NCBI GenBank assembly: GCA_051648365.1
Contig: JBOFEZ010000135.1
Span: forward strand, 1-64,000
Reading direction: 5' to 3'
Length of the DNA stretch: 64,000 bases
From: JAGNZR01 sp051648365
Lineage (GTDB): Bacteria; Fusobacteriota; Fusobacteriia; Fusobacteriales; Fusobacteriaceae
Shown: positions 16,043 to 25,290 of the stretch, piece by piece
Layout of the letters: each line of letters begins with the position of its first letter
How positions within the stretch are numbered: position 1 is the stretch's first letter
Position numbers and translations under genes: made by a program
Notes under the pieces: model-generated
Seen by the model: only the letters and a program-made list of their open reading frames with translations
The model's database searches: none
What the model was told of the DNA's origin: nothing

Positions 16043-17893
16043 TTATTTCCTCTTAAATTTTTTCTCAATCTCATCAAGACTGAGTCTGATTATGATTGGT
16101 CTTCCGTGAGGACAGGTGTATTCTCCTATTTCATAGAGTTTTTTTATCAAACTCTCCATTTCAGAATATTTCAATCCTTCACCAGCTTTAATAGCACCTC
16201 TACAGGACATAGAGATTATTATTTTTTCCCTAGGATCTCTTTCTTTTTCTCCTTTCAACTCTTCTATGAGTTCTTGAAAAAGATTTTCTACTCCCTCTTT
16301 AAATTTAAAAAGTGGTACCGCCCTTATAAGAAGTTCTCTGTCATCAAAAAACTCTACATCAAAACCAAATTCTTCTAGATATTTCAACTGTGTAGCTATA
16401 AATTCCCTCTCTCGAGGATCTATTCTCAACCTTTTGGGTACCAAAAGGTGCTGACTATTTATTTTCTTCTCACTGAGCTCGCTTTTTAGTTCCTCATAAA
16501 GAATTCTTTCATGAACTATATGTTGATCATAAATTTCCAAATTTCCATCTTTTTCAACAAGGATATAACTGTTCATAAACTGCCCTATAATTTTGTACTG
16601 CACTATTTTTTCTGTTTTTAAAATAGTGACATTTTTCTTTTGAGGTATTATTTTTTCAGAGATTATCTTTTCTTCAACTATCTTTTCACTGTAGTTAATC
16701 TTTTCAGTTACTTTAAAATTCTCACTATTTTCCAATTCCTTAATCATCTTAGGAATCTTAGGAATTTCAGGTATTTTGGATATCTCATGTTTTTCCTCTG
16801 AAATTTTTTCAAACCTATCTAGATTCAGAGTTATATTATAACTTTCTTTAAGAGGTGAAATATTTTTTTTGATTATAGGAGAGTTTCTCTGTTCCAGAAA
16901 ATTTTCACTTCTTATCACATCACTGGTTAAAATATCTGTTCCTGAATTTTTTTCCTCTATACTCTTTTTTACCCTTTCATATATCTCTCTGTCGTCCGAG
17001 AATTTGACTATTTTTTTTGAAGGATGTACATTGACATCTACCTCTCCCGGATCTATCTCTAGAAAAATGATTGCAAAGGGATAACGTCCCTTAGTTAATT
17101 TCGTGTAATAGCTGTCCATCACCGCATTCTCAACAACCTTAGATTTCACTATTCTTTTATTTACAAAGGTAAAAATAGAATCCTTAGTAGAACGGGTAAG
17201 AGATGTATTGCCAATATACCCCATTTCAGTTTTGATAAGATTTTTTAATGTGTTTCTTCCGAAAATCTCTACAATAGCATTATCCAATCCATTTCCCGAG
17301 CTCCTTATACTTTCTCTTCCCTCTATTAGAAGGGTTATCGAAACCTCGGGATTAGCTAGAGCTTCTTGAATAACTATCTCTTTCATATTCGCATATTCTG
17401 TTACATTTTTTCTTGAAAATTTCAGACGAGCCGGAGTATTAAAAAAAAGATCATCAATCTCTATCTTTGTTCCTCGCTCTCTTTCAAGCTCTTTCAGTGA
17501 TGTTATTTTTCCAGCACTTACTGTTATACTGTTTCCCTGGGAAGAGTCTTCTGTTTTTGAGCTTACTCTCACTTTGGAAACTGCACATATAGAAGCCAAT
17601 GCTTCACCTCGAAAACCATAGGATATCAAACGGAAGAGATCTTCTTTTTTAGAAATTTTGCTTGTTGCATGCCTTTCGATACAGACCAAAAGATCTTCTC
17701 TTCCCATTCCTTTTCCGTTGTCTGAAATAAGGAGTTCTCTTCCTCCTTTTTTTACCTCTATTCTTATCTCGGTACTTCCAGCATCTAAAGAATTTTCAAG
17801 GAGTTCTTTTAGCATGGCTGCTGGATTCTCAACTACTTCTCCTGCAGCTATTATATTTGATACTGATTCATCTAATATTTTTATGATTCCCAT
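16043..17893 (-). CDS. mutL: DNA mismatch repair protein MutL
   Basis: 616 residues from the ATG at 17893, chosen because GGGAG lies 7 bases before it and MGIIKILDESVSNIIAAGEVV is the conserved start (the frame opens at 17965). The GHKL ATPase motifs are ENSLDAG, DNGKGM and GFRGEAL. The N-terminal domain ends with VDVNVHPSKK. The C-terminal dimerisation domain has YDQHIVHERILYEE, SMSCRGAIKAGE and CPHGRP, a set like that of MutL proteins with a metal-dependent nicking site. It couples MutS mismatch recognition to strand removal. First gene of the operon that runs to lysS. Confidence 0.96.
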   Translation of the reverse strand: MGIIKILDESVSNIIAAGEVVENPAAMLKELLENSLDAGSTEIRIEVKKGGRELLISDNGKGMGREDLLVCIERHATSKISKKEDLFRLISYGFRGEALASICAVSKVRVSSKTEDSSQGNSITVSAGKITSLKELERERGTKIEIDDLFFNTPARLKFSRKNVTEYANMKEIVIQEALANPEVSITLLIEGRESIRSSGNGLDNAIVEIFGRNTLKNLIKTEMGYIGNTSLTRSTKDSIFTFVNKRIVKSKVVENAVMDSYYTKLTKGRYPFAIIFLEIDPGEVDVNVHPSKKIVKFSDDREIYERVKKSIEEKNSGTDILTSDVIRSENFLEQRNSPIIKKNISPLKESYNITLNLDRFEKISEEKHEISKIPEIPKIPKMIKELENSENFKVTEKINYSEKIVEEKIISEKIIPQKKNVTILKTEKIVQYKIIGQFMNSYILVEKDGNLEIYDQHIVHERILYEELKSELSEKKINSQHLLVPKRLRIDPREREFIATQLKYLEEFGFDVEFFDDRELLIRAVPLFKFKEGVENLFQELIEELKGEKERDPREKIIISMSCRGAIKAGEGLKYSEMESLIKKLYEIGEYTCPHGRPIIIRLSLDEIEKKFKRK

Positions 17894-17937
17894 GGACAAC
17901 TCCCTAATCTTTTGAACAACATAATATATTACTCTGA

Positions 17938-17965
17938 ATTTTACACCATTTTTAAAAAGTTGCAA
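17938..17965 (-). promoter_or_regulatory. mutL-lysS operon promoter
   Basis: Minus-strand TTGCAA, 16 bases, TAAAAT, with about 45 bases from the -10 to the mutL ATG. Confidence 0.6.
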
Positions 17966-18033
17966 AGCTGATTTTGATATAAAACAAAAAAAAATTTAAA
18001 AACTAAATTTTTTTTTATTTTTCGCTACGTAGA

Positions 18034-18042
18034 TGATATAAT
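18034..18042 (+). promoter_or_regulatory. Extended -10 promoter of the TPR/transglycosylase-like gene
   Basis: TGATATAAT, a perfect extended -10 element. The palindrome CTACGTAG (18025-18032) lies just before it. The leader would be about 85 bases. Confidence 0.6.
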
Positions 18043-18134
18043 TTAATTATCTATCACAAAATATTTCAACAATTTTTAAATTTACCATATATCTGAAATT
18101 AAATCAAGATTAAAATTAGAGAGGCCCTTGTAAA

Positions 18135-20000
18135 ATGATAAAATTCCTAGTTTCAATAATGTTTTTTACTTTTTTTAACCTAATTTATCCATCTTCAATT
18201 GACGACTATCTGCTTTTCTATGATGCAAAAAAAGATTTTGAAAATGGAGAATTCACTACTTCAGTCCTAAAGTTCCGTTCTCTTGAGGATAGCTTTAAAA
18301 GTTCGCCTATTGTGAAAAGCAATTACTATAAATATTATTATGCTCTCTCACTCTTTGAAAAAGGAGATTTTGAGAAGGGATTAAATTATATGGATCAAGC
18401 TGTTTATACACCTAAAAATTATTCAGGTAAAAACTTTTTTTCCCACGAAAGAAACTATTATCTTGCTCTTTACACTCTAGAGCAGGAAGGCTTAGAAAAA
18501 AGTAAACCCTATCTTCTCCAACTTATAAACGGAGATTTTTCTGCAAAAAATCAGGAGTATGAAGAATTTGCCTTCCATATGCTAAAATCAACCGAAAAAA
18601 AACTTCAGATTCTTTATGATATAAAATACTCAGATGTTTTTTTAAGATTAGATATTTTTTCCCAGGATGAACTTTCAGATATAGGAAAATATTTCTTTTC
18701 AAAAAAACTTTATGAAAAGCAGGAAATAATTTATTCTTATCTGTATCAGCAATATCCAGATAAAAAAGAGTTCCTTGTAGAGTATTTGAATTCTATGTTT
18801 TTACAAAAAAAAGTAGATGAGCTCCTGAGCCTTACAGAAAAGTTGATTAAGAATCAGCAGTTCCCAGAAATTTTTTATTTCAGAGGTCAGGGATTCCTAA
18901 TGAAAAAAGATTATGCCCTGGCTATTTATAATCTCGAGAAAGCTGAATCTCTTAATTTCAAATACAATAAGAATTATCATAGCAGACCAGCCAGAGAGCT
19001 TATCGCTCTTATTTATTCTTCTTTGGGAGACTATAAAAACCTAGTAAAAACTTTAGAAGAGGGGGTTATTCTTTCAAAAACAGAGGAAAATCTTCTCATC
19101 GATGGGTATTTTAATTCGGGAAAAAGAGAAATCGGACTCAATAAAGCAAAAGAATTCCTTAAAAAATATAAATTCTCGAACAACTCCAACACTTTTTTCT
19201 ATATGCTGAGCAATATGAAACCAGAAGATAAAGTAGCCTTGGAGAATTTTTACAATGAAAGTTCAGTTAAAAAAAATATAAAAATAGCCAATTTTATACT
19301 AAGTAAGATGGGAACATTCAATACAAATAATCAGTCTTCAAAAAATAATATTGAAGTAAAAAAACTCGAAAAAATAGCCCTGCTCCAAGATGCAGAGCTT
19401 TTAAGGCTTGCCTTGGAAAACAACAGACTTTTAATCCAGGATTCTCTTGTTAAAAATTATCTTGTAACTGATCTTTATGAAATTGGAAAGTTTTATAGAG
19501 CCGCTTATGAAAACTCTTTTTCCCATAGAAAAATTTTTTTCCAATATAAAAACCTCGCTCAGCTTCTTTACCCTAAGTATCACACCGAATACGTAGAAAA
19601 GGCTGTGAAGGAATACGATATCCCTGAAGAACTCTTATATACTCTTATGCTTTCAGGTAGCAGTTATGACTCTACCTTTATCAGTGTCGACAGAAAATTA
19701 GGGCTTCTACAGATAAATTATGATGAGTGGCAAGATAAAGATTCGAAATATTCTTTTGAAGAACTCTTTAAACCTGAAATAAATATCCAACTGGGGGCTT
19801 CAAAGGTAAAAGATTTACTTATCAAACATAAGAATAACAAGATTAAAGCTCTTATAGAATATTCCTATGGTGAAGAGGTTCTTGACTCCTTACATTTTGA
19901 AGGAGAGGACTTTTATCTCTATTCCATCAAAGATCCTATTCTGAGAGAATCTTTAAATAATCTGATTTTTACCTATATATACTACAAATTACTTTATTAG
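18135..20000 (+). CDS. Secreted TPR protein with a degenerate Slt-type transglycosylase domain
   Basis: 621 residues with an N-terminal signal peptide (MIKFLVSIMFFTFF). Residues 20-400 are helical repeats of TPR/Slt70-superhelix type. Residues about 480-600 align without gaps to the soluble lytic transglycosylase domain: YVEKAVKEYDIPEELLYTLM, then SGSSYDSTFIS where the family has QESAFDPDAVS, then LGLLQI for GLMQL. The catalytic Glu of the ES motif is Gly 508 here (codon 19656-19658). So it has the Slt70 layout but should not cleave murein by the standard mechanism. It is probably periplasmic. recJ follows 12 bases later. Confidence 0.8.
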   Translation: MIKFLVSIMFFTFFNLIYPSSIDDYLLFYDAKKDFENGEFTTSVLKFRSLEDSFKSSPIVKSNYYKYYYALSLFEKGDFEKGLNYMDQAVYTPKNYSGKNFFSHERNYYLALYTLEQEGLEKSKPYLLQLINGDFSAKNQEYEEFAFHMLKSTEKKLQILYDIKYSDVFLRLDIFSQDELSDIGKYFFSKKLYEKQEIIYSYLYQQYPDKKEFLVEYLNSMFLQKKVDELLSLTEKLIKNQQFPEIFYFRGQGFLMKKDYALAIYNLEKAESLNFKYNKNYHSRPARELIALIYSSLGDYKNLVKTLEEGVILSKTEENLLIDGYFNSGKREIGLNKAKEFLKKYKFSNNSNTFFYMLSNMKPEDKVALENFYNESSVKKNIKIANFILSKMGTFNTNNQSSKNNIEVKKLEKIALLQDAELLRLALENNRLLIQDSLVKNYLVTDLYEIGKFYRAAYENSFSHRKIFFQYKNLAQLLYPKYHTEYVEKAVKEYDIPEELLYTLMLSGSSYDSTFISVDRKLGLLQINYDEWQDKDSKYSFEELFKPEINIQLGASKVKDLLIKHKNNKIKALIEYSYGEEVLDSLHFEGEDFYLYSIKDPILRESLNNLIFTYIYYKLLY

Positions 20001-20012
20001 GAGAGAAAATTT

Positions 20013-22403
20013 ATGAGAAACAGTAACTGGATATATAAAGGCAGGGTTTCTGCCCTTGAAAATATCAAAGATATAAATTATGATGTTATGAAAATTTTAG
20101 CAGGGAGAGGGATTAGAGAAAGTGAAGAGATAAAAAAATTCCTCCATCCATCTCTAGAAAATATAGGAGATCCTTTCGGTTTAAAAGATGTTGATCTGGC
20201 CGTAACAAGAATTTTAGAAGCTATTAAAAACAATGAAACTATTTGGATTTATGGAGACTATGATGTTGACGGTATCACTTCCACTGCACTTTGTTATCTG
20301 GCTCTTTCAGCCATAGGTGCCCAGGTACGTTACTATATTCCCTTGAGGGATGAGGGCTATGGTCTTAATTGCGATGCTCTTGATTACATAGCTTCTCAGG
20401 ATGGCAAATTGGTTATAACAGTAGATTGCGGTATCACTTCCCATAAAGAGATTCAACATGGGAAAAATCTCGGAATCAATATGATAATCACAGATCACCA
20501 CGATATTATCGGTGGGAACCTTCCCTCTGCCTTTGCAGTTATAAACCCGAAGAGAGAGGACAATCTTTATACTTTTAAATATCTTGCAGGAGTGGGGACG
20601 GCCTTTATGCTTCTTATGGGACTTTATACGAAACTTGGAATAAAGAATGAAATTTTCAATTATTTGGATATTGTAGCCATAGGAACTGTAGCAGATATAG
20701 TATCACTTAGAGGAGACAACCGTATTTTCGTAAAATATGGTTTAGAGAAGCTTAAAACAAGCAAATCAGAAGGACTTCGTGCCCTCTTAAGAAAAATTTT
20801 TTTCCAAGATCATGACACAAGGATATATTCTCCCTACGATATCGGATTTGTAATTGCTCCTGTTTTTAATGCTGCAGGAAGGCTCGAAGATGCAAAAAAT
20901 TCTGTGGAGATGCTTATATCAAAAGATAATTCCCAATATAGCAAGATGATTGATGAGCTTGTTGCCAACAATCAGAAACGGAAGGAAATTCAAGAAGATA
21001 TCCTAGAAAAAGTTATAAACTCCATAGAAGAAAAAAAACTAGAGAAAAATTCTCTTATTCTTGTTGCAGATAAAGATTTTCATCACGGAGTCATAGGGAT
21101 TGTAGCTTCTAAAATTTTGGACAGATACTATAAACCTACGATTATTATGGAAATTGATGAAGAAAGCAACACTGCAAAAGGCTCATGCCGTAGTACAGAA
21201 GCTTTCAATATGATTGAGGGGTTAACTAAATTTTCCCACTACCTTCTCAAGTTCGGTGGACATCACGGAGCCGCTGGATTTTCTATATCCTTAGAAAATC
21301 TGGACAAATTCTATGAAGAGTTCAACCAGTACTGTCATTCTATTTTGAGTGAAGAGGATACATTGAAACCTATAAAAATTGCCGAAGATATCTCAGCTTA
21401 TAAAATCGGTTTCAATCTCATGGAAAATCTTAAAAGACTTGAACCTTACGGTTTTGATAATCCTACTCCTTTATTCTCCATGAGAGAATGCAAAATTTCA
21501 GATATAAGAGCAATAGGAAAAGATTTGAATCATATATCTCTAACACTGGTGAAAAACGGAATAGAAATTAGAAACTGTATCTGGTGGAATAGTGGCGAGC
21601 TTTTTGAACTTCTCCAAAAGAACAGAGAAAAAACTATTGATATTGCTTTTAAAATGAAAATGGAATCTTTTAGAGAGAGACTCCAATATAAAGTTTATAT
21701 TGAAGATATCAAATTTTCAGAAGATAATAAAAATTATAACCCTCAAGAACTTTCCCTAGAAGAGGAGCTAACTTCACTTCAATTTCCTATAAAAACTGTT
21801 ATCTATTCAAAAAAGAATCCCCAGGGAGAGCATTGTAAAATAAAATTTTCAGAAAATCTAGGAATAGTTTACCAGAACAGAGAAACCGTAGGATATCTTG
21901 ATTCAAATATCTCTGCTCTTTTAAAAAAATATTCAGCTAAATCAAATGAAAATTTCTGTGCTAAAATTTTAAAAACAGATGAAACAAGTGAAAATTTTAA
22001 TATTTTCTTAGAAATATATATAGACTACAACTTTAAAAGCTATGCTATCAAGGACTCACAGCTTTTTTCTGAAATTAAAGAATTTCTTATAGGAAAAGAG
22101 GAGTATACCCCCCAACAGAAAAATATTTTGAGAACTCTTTTTAAAGATGGCTTAAATTTTGAAGGTGGAATAGAAGATAATGGCACTGAAGTTGAAAATC
22201 TTCTTCTTACAGTGGCTTTGTATCATTTCGCCAAAAAGAGCAAAATTTTAATAGTCACCAAAGAAACTCTCTCTGAAAAACTCGAATATTACTCAGAAAA
22301 ATCAGAAAATTTTAGGGACGGTTACAACTTTTATATTTTTCTGAATACTCCAGTACAGAACTCTGATTCTGGTATCAAATATTTGGGCATTTCTATTTTT
22401 TAA
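20013..22403 (+). CDS. recJ: Single-stranded-DNA exonuclease RecJ
   Basis: 796 residues, longer than the usual 560-580. The DHH phosphoesterase motifs are complete: YGDYDVDGITST (motif I), TVDCG (II), TDHHDI (III), and the DHHA1 motif GGHHGAAGF near residue 418. The OB-fold domain follows. The last 200 residues form an extra C-terminal region, as in some Firmicutes RecJ. The enzyme degrades single strands 5' to 3' in recombination and mismatch repair, using Mn2+ or Mg2+. It is co-transcribed with the TPR protein; GGAGAGAAAATTT precedes the ATG. Confidence 0.95.
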   Translation: MRNSNWIYKGRVSALENIKDINYDVMKILAGRGIRESEEIKKFLHPSLENIGDPFGLKDVDLAVTRILEAIKNNETIWIYGDYDVDGITSTALCYLALSAIGAQVRYYIPLRDEGYGLNCDALDYIASQDGKLVITVDCGITSHKEIQHGKNLGINMIITDHHDIIGGNLPSAFAVINPKREDNLYTFKYLAGVGTAFMLLMGLYTKLGIKNEIFNYLDIVAIGTVADIVSLRGDNRIFVKYGLEKLKTSKSEGLRALLRKIFFQDHDTRIYSPYDIGFVIAPVFNAAGRLEDAKNSVEMLISKDNSQYSKMIDELVANNQKRKEIQEDILEKVINSIEEKKLEKNSLILVADKDFHHGVIGIVASKILDRYYKPTIIMEIDEESNTAKGSCRSTEAFNMIEGLTKFSHYLLKFGGHHGAAGFSISLENLDKFYEEFNQYCHSILSEEDTLKPIKIAEDISAYKIGFNLMENLKRLEPYGFDNPTPLFSMRECKISDIRAIGKDLNHISLTLVKNGIEIRNCIWWNSGELFELLQKNREKTIDIAFKMKMESFRERLQYKVYIEDIKFSEDNKNYNPQELSLEEELTSLQFPIKTVIYSKKNPQGEHCKIKFSENLGIVYQNRETVGYLDSNISALLKKYSAKSNENFCAKILKTDETSENFNIFLEIYIDYNFKSYAIKDSQLFSEIKEFLIGKEEYTPQQKNILRTLFKDGLNFEGGIEDNGTEVENLLLTVALYHFAKKSKILIVTKETLSEKLEYYSEKSENFRDGYNFYIFLNTPVQNSDSGIKYLGISIF

Positions 22404-22489
22404 ATACATTTCATTTCATTTATTTGTGTTTTCGTTTTAAAAAAATACATTAAAAATATTTTTTACTAGATTTTTTTCTAAAAATAGGT

Positions 22490-22500
22490 TATACTATAAT
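22490..22500 (+). promoter_or_regulatory. Candidate promoter of a small RNA
   Basis: TATAAT at 22495-22500, overlapping TATACT at 22490. The -35 region is T-rich without a good match. It lies about 90 bases after the recJ stop and no ORF follows. Confidence 0.45.
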
Positions 22501-22506
22501 AACTTT

Positions 22507-22582
22507 TGGGGAGAAGTTTATTTGTGGGGGAGAAAATTAAAATAGTTGAAAGAGTTCACATTGGGGAACTCTTTCTTTTTTT
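22507..22582 (+). ncRNA. Candidate small RNA of about 76 bases
   Basis: A TATAAT -10 element and a good intrinsic terminator (22548-22582) frame about 70 bases with no ORF. The 5' half is purine-rich and carries GGGGAGAA twice (22508-22515 region and 22526-22533 region), so it could pair with C/U-rich RNA. It could instead be the recJ 3' UTR with its terminator. No match to a named RNA is claimed. Confidence 0.4.
22548..22582. terminator. Terminator between recJ and tatD
   Basis: GAAAGAGTTC (22548-22557) pairs with GAACTCTTTC (22566-22575), followed by seven T. On the minus strand the tail is only moderately T-rich, so it serves the plus strand best. Confidence 0.85.
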
Positions 22583-23336
22583 ATTGATTTTTTTTACTTA
22601 TTGAAGTATTCATGAGTTTTTTTTCGTTTTGCTTTAAAATGTTTTTCACTATCTCTTCAGAAATTCCAAATATTTTCCCCACTTCTTTCTCCAATCCGAG
22701 TATTTCTAAGGTCGAGGTAGCTTTTCTATAGCCATAGGGAGCATCTGTTTCCAGGAGAATATTTTTTAGGGGAAGAGTTGCTATGTACCTTCTATATTCC
22801 TCATCCTCCCTTAGGGCTATGTTGACGGAGATAAAATATCCTCTTTTTTCTATTTCTTGTATCTCTTTTTCCTCACCTATATACCAATGGAACATTGCTT
22901 TTTTTATTTTATATCTATCCAAAAGAGGTAGAACTTTATAGATATCTTTTCCAATAATATGCAAAATTAAAACTTTGTCCAACTGGCTAGCTTTCTCTAT
23001 AAATTTTTCTAAAATTTCCATCGCACTTTTAATCTGTTTTTTATCAAATCTATCTAGATAAAAATTTGGAATCCCAACCTCTCCTATTCCATCTATCTCT
23101 TCCTTTTCCTCATCTATAAGTTTTAAAACTTTTTCACAATCTTCAAAATTTTTTGGGTTCTCAGGGTGTATCCCTAAAAATATTTTAATATTCTTTTTAT
23201 ATTTTTGCTTATGTTCTAAATTTAAAAGAGCACTTTCATAATTTGAAGATGTCCCCCACATGACAATACCTTTTTTTATTCCTAACTGTATCTCCTTTTC
23301 ATCTATTGCATCTAAATGCAGGTGTGAATCTGTCAT
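22581..23336 (-). CDS. TatD-family metal-dependent hydrolase (DNase-like)
   Basis: 251 residues, typical TatD size. Metal and active-site motifs are in order: DSHLHLD (HxH, residues 3-9), GIHPEN, GEVG (Glu bridging the metals), LHIIGKD, MFHWYIG, and ETDAPYGYR near the C-terminus. TatD proteins are TIM-barrel hydrolases with DNase or exonuclease activity in DNA repair and turnover. AGGAGGCGTT lies before the ATG. The C-terminal ten residues are rich in Ser/Lys and poorly conserved. It converges with recJ. Confidence 0.88.
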   Translation of the reverse strand: MTDSHLHLDAIDEKEIQLGIKKGIVMWGTSSNYESALLNLEHKQKYKKNIKIFLGIHPENPKNFEDCEKVLKLIDEEKEEIDGIGEVGIPNFYLDRFDKKQIKSAMEILEKFIEKASQLDKVLILHIIGKDIYKVLPLLDRYKIKKAMFHWYIGEEKEIQEIEKRGYFISVNIALREDEEYRRYIATLPLKNILLETDAPYGYRKATSTLEILGLEKEVGKIFGISEEIVKNILKQNEKKLMNTSISKKNQ

Positions 23337-23362
23337 AACGCCTCCTTTTACTATTGTTAATT

Positions 23363-23390
23363 TTGTTTTTTACAATAAGTGTGATATAAT
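23363..23390 (+). promoter_or_regulatory. DEAD-box helicase promoter
   Basis: TTGTTT, 16 bases, TATAAT with TG-A before the -10. The leader is about 30 bases with GGAGAAAA before the ATG. Confidence 0.65.
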
Positions 23391-23426
23391 TATAAGATAT
23401 TAAAAAAAATTATACATTGGAGAAAA

Positions 23427-24560
23427 ATGAATTTTACTAAATTTAACTTAAACAAACAGATATTAAAAAATATAGAGAATGTTGGCTATAAGTCTGCAAC
23501 TCCTATCCAGGAACAAGCCATACCTGCTATATTAATTAAAAAAGATATTCTCGGACTCGCTAAGACAGGAACAGGTAAAACAGCAGCTTTTGTCATTCCT
23601 ATCCTCCAGAGACTTATGGAAACAAAATCAAAAGGAGTTCGTGCCCTTATTTTGGCTCCCACAAGGGAACTTGCTGAACAGATAAACAATACTGTAAAAC
23701 AGCTCGGAGAGCTCACTAAATTAAAAAGTGTGGCTATTTACGGTGGTGTTTCAGCTAACACACAGATAAACTCTATCCGTAGAGGTGCCGATATTATTGT
23801 GGGATGTCCAGGAAGAATATTAGACCTGATTAATCAGAAACAGCTCTCTCTTTCTAAATTGGAGATTCTTGTTTTAGATGAAGCTGATCATATGCTGGAT
23901 ATGGGATTTTTAGAAGATATTGAAAAAATTGTTGCTCAGACTCCCAAAAATAAACAGACACTATTTTTCTCTGCAACTATGCCTTCAGAAATAAAAACTT
24001 TCACATCAAAAGTTTTAAAAAATCCTGGAATTATAGAAGTTGAATATAAGGATCCTGTAAAACTCATTGAGCACACTCTATACCATATAGAAACTATGCA
24101 TAAAAAAAATAAAATATTCGAAATTCTCCAAAAAAGAGAATTAGAATCAGTTATAATTTTTATGAATAGTAAGCATAAAGCTAAAAATTTAAGTATCGCC
24201 CTAACAAACAAGGGGCACAAAGCTGTTAATTTTCAAGGTAATCTTTCTCAAGCTCAAAGAGACAAGGCTTTAGAAGGATTCAGAAATTCTAAATTTAAAG
24301 TTCTCGTTGCAACCGATATCGCTGCTAGAGGACTTGATATTCCACAGGTTACTCATGTTATAAATTATGATCTTCCCAGAACTGCCGAAGCTTTTACTCA
24401 TAGAAGTGGAAGAACAGGAAGAGCTAATAAAAATGGAAAAGTAATCTCTTTTGCAGATGAAGAAGATGCAAAAATACTTCGTGATATAATCAAGATTAAT
24501 AAAATAAAATTTGAAAATATTTTCGGAGAAGAAATAAAATTGCAAAAAAATAAAAAATAA
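23427..24560 (+). CDS. DEAD-box ATP-dependent RNA helicase
   Basis: 377 residues with all core motifs: the Q motif (GYKSATPIQEQAIP), AKTGTGKT (I), PTRELA (Ia), DEAD in VLDEADHML (II), SATMP (III), and HRSGRTGRA (VI). The chain stops soon after the helicase core, with only a short basic tail instead of the RNA-binding extensions of CshA, DeaD or DbpA. It resembles a minimal RhlE/CshA-type helicase for RNA unwinding in ribosome assembly or mRNA decay. Which member of the family it is cannot be settled. It is monocistronic. Confidence 0.93.
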   Translation: MNFTKFNLNKQILKNIENVGYKSATPIQEQAIPAILIKKDILGLAKTGTGKTAAFVIPILQRLMETKSKGVRALILAPTRELAEQINNTVKQLGELTKLKSVAIYGGVSANTQINSIRRGADIIVGCPGRILDLINQKQLSLSKLEILVLDEADHMLDMGFLEDIEKIVAQTPKNKQTLFFSATMPSEIKTFTSKVLKNPGIIEVEYKDPVKLIEHTLYHIETMHKKNKIFEILQKRELESVIIFMNSKHKAKNLSIALTNKGHKAVNFQGNLSQAQRDKALEGFRNSKFKVLVATDIAARGLDIPQVTHVINYDLPRTAEAFTHRSGRTGRANKNGKVISFADEEDAKILRDIIKINKIKFENIFGEEIKLQKNKK

Positions 24561-24590
24561 TACTTTATTCTTAATATCTAATTTTTTTCA

Positions 24591-24626
24591 AAAAAAAGAG
24601 CAGTATTTAATACTACTCTTTTTTTT
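24591..24626. terminator. Bidirectional terminator
   Basis: AAAAAAAGAG-C-AGTATT pairs with AATACT-A-CTCTTTTTTTT with one mismatch. It serves the helicase gene and the convergent trmR gene. Confidence 0.8.
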
Positions 24627-24633
24627 ATGATCC

Positions 24634-25278
24634 TTATTTTTTCTCACCCTTGATAACTAGTCCAATTCCATCCCCAAAAGGCAGAAGTACAAAATTATGA
24701 TTCTCATATAGGTAAGTTATAAATTCATCTAACTTTCTCACTATAGTCTTAAATTTAGAAGGGTATTCCTTATATAAGTAACCTCTGAACATTATATTAT
24801 CTATAAATACCATGCCTCCCTCTTCAAGTCTAGCATATGAGTCATCAAAGAATTTTCTATATTGTCCCTTCGCAGCATCTATAAATACAAAATCATACAC
24901 TTCCTCATTAAGTTTAGGAATAACCTCTCCCGCATCTCCCAAAATAAGATGGATGTCGTTCATATTCAATTTAGACTTCAAGAAATTTTCTTTAGCTACT
25001 TCCATACGCACAGGATCTATCTCTAATGTAGTTAGAGTGGCATCCTTGTCCATCTCCATTCCCATAACGATTCCAGAATATCCTATGGCTGTTCCTACTT
25101 CCAAAACATGTTTAGGTTTTCTCTCTCTGATGACAAACTGAAGATATGCCGCCACTTCTTTAGATATTATAGGAACATTGTGCTCTAGAGCATATTTTTC
25201 CATCTCCAATATAAGCTGATTTTTCTCCTGAATTTTACTCTTTATATATCCGTTTGCTTCAATTAGCTCTTCTAACAT
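24634..25278 (-). CDS. trmR: O-methyltransferase, TrmR type (tRNA 5-hydroxyuridine methyltransferase)
   Basis: 214 residues of the class I SAM methyltransferase fold, family 3 (catechol-OMT-like). The SAM motif LEVGTAIGYSG is near residue 61, TLEIDP binds the ribose, FVFIDAAKGQY holds the metal site, and LLPFGDGIGLVIK ends the fold. This is the YrrM/TrmR pattern. TrmR methylates 5-hydroxyuridine 34 of tRNA to mo5U. It is the last gene of the AIR-synthase-rsmB-trmR operon, 12 bases after rsmB. A small-molecule O-methyltransferase is the main alternative. Confidence 0.8.
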   Translation of the reverse strand: MLEELIEANGYIKSKIQEKNQLILEMEKYALEHNVPIISKEVAAYLQFVIRERKPKHVLEVGTAIGYSGIVMGMEMDKDATLTTLEIDPVRMEVAKENFLKSKLNMNDIHLILGDAGEVIPKLNEEVYDFVFIDAAKGQYRKFFDDSYARLEEGGMVFIDNIMFRGYLYKEYPSKFKTIVRKLDEFITYLYENHNFVLLPFGDGIGLVIKGEKK

Positions 25279-25290
25279 AATTTCACTCTC

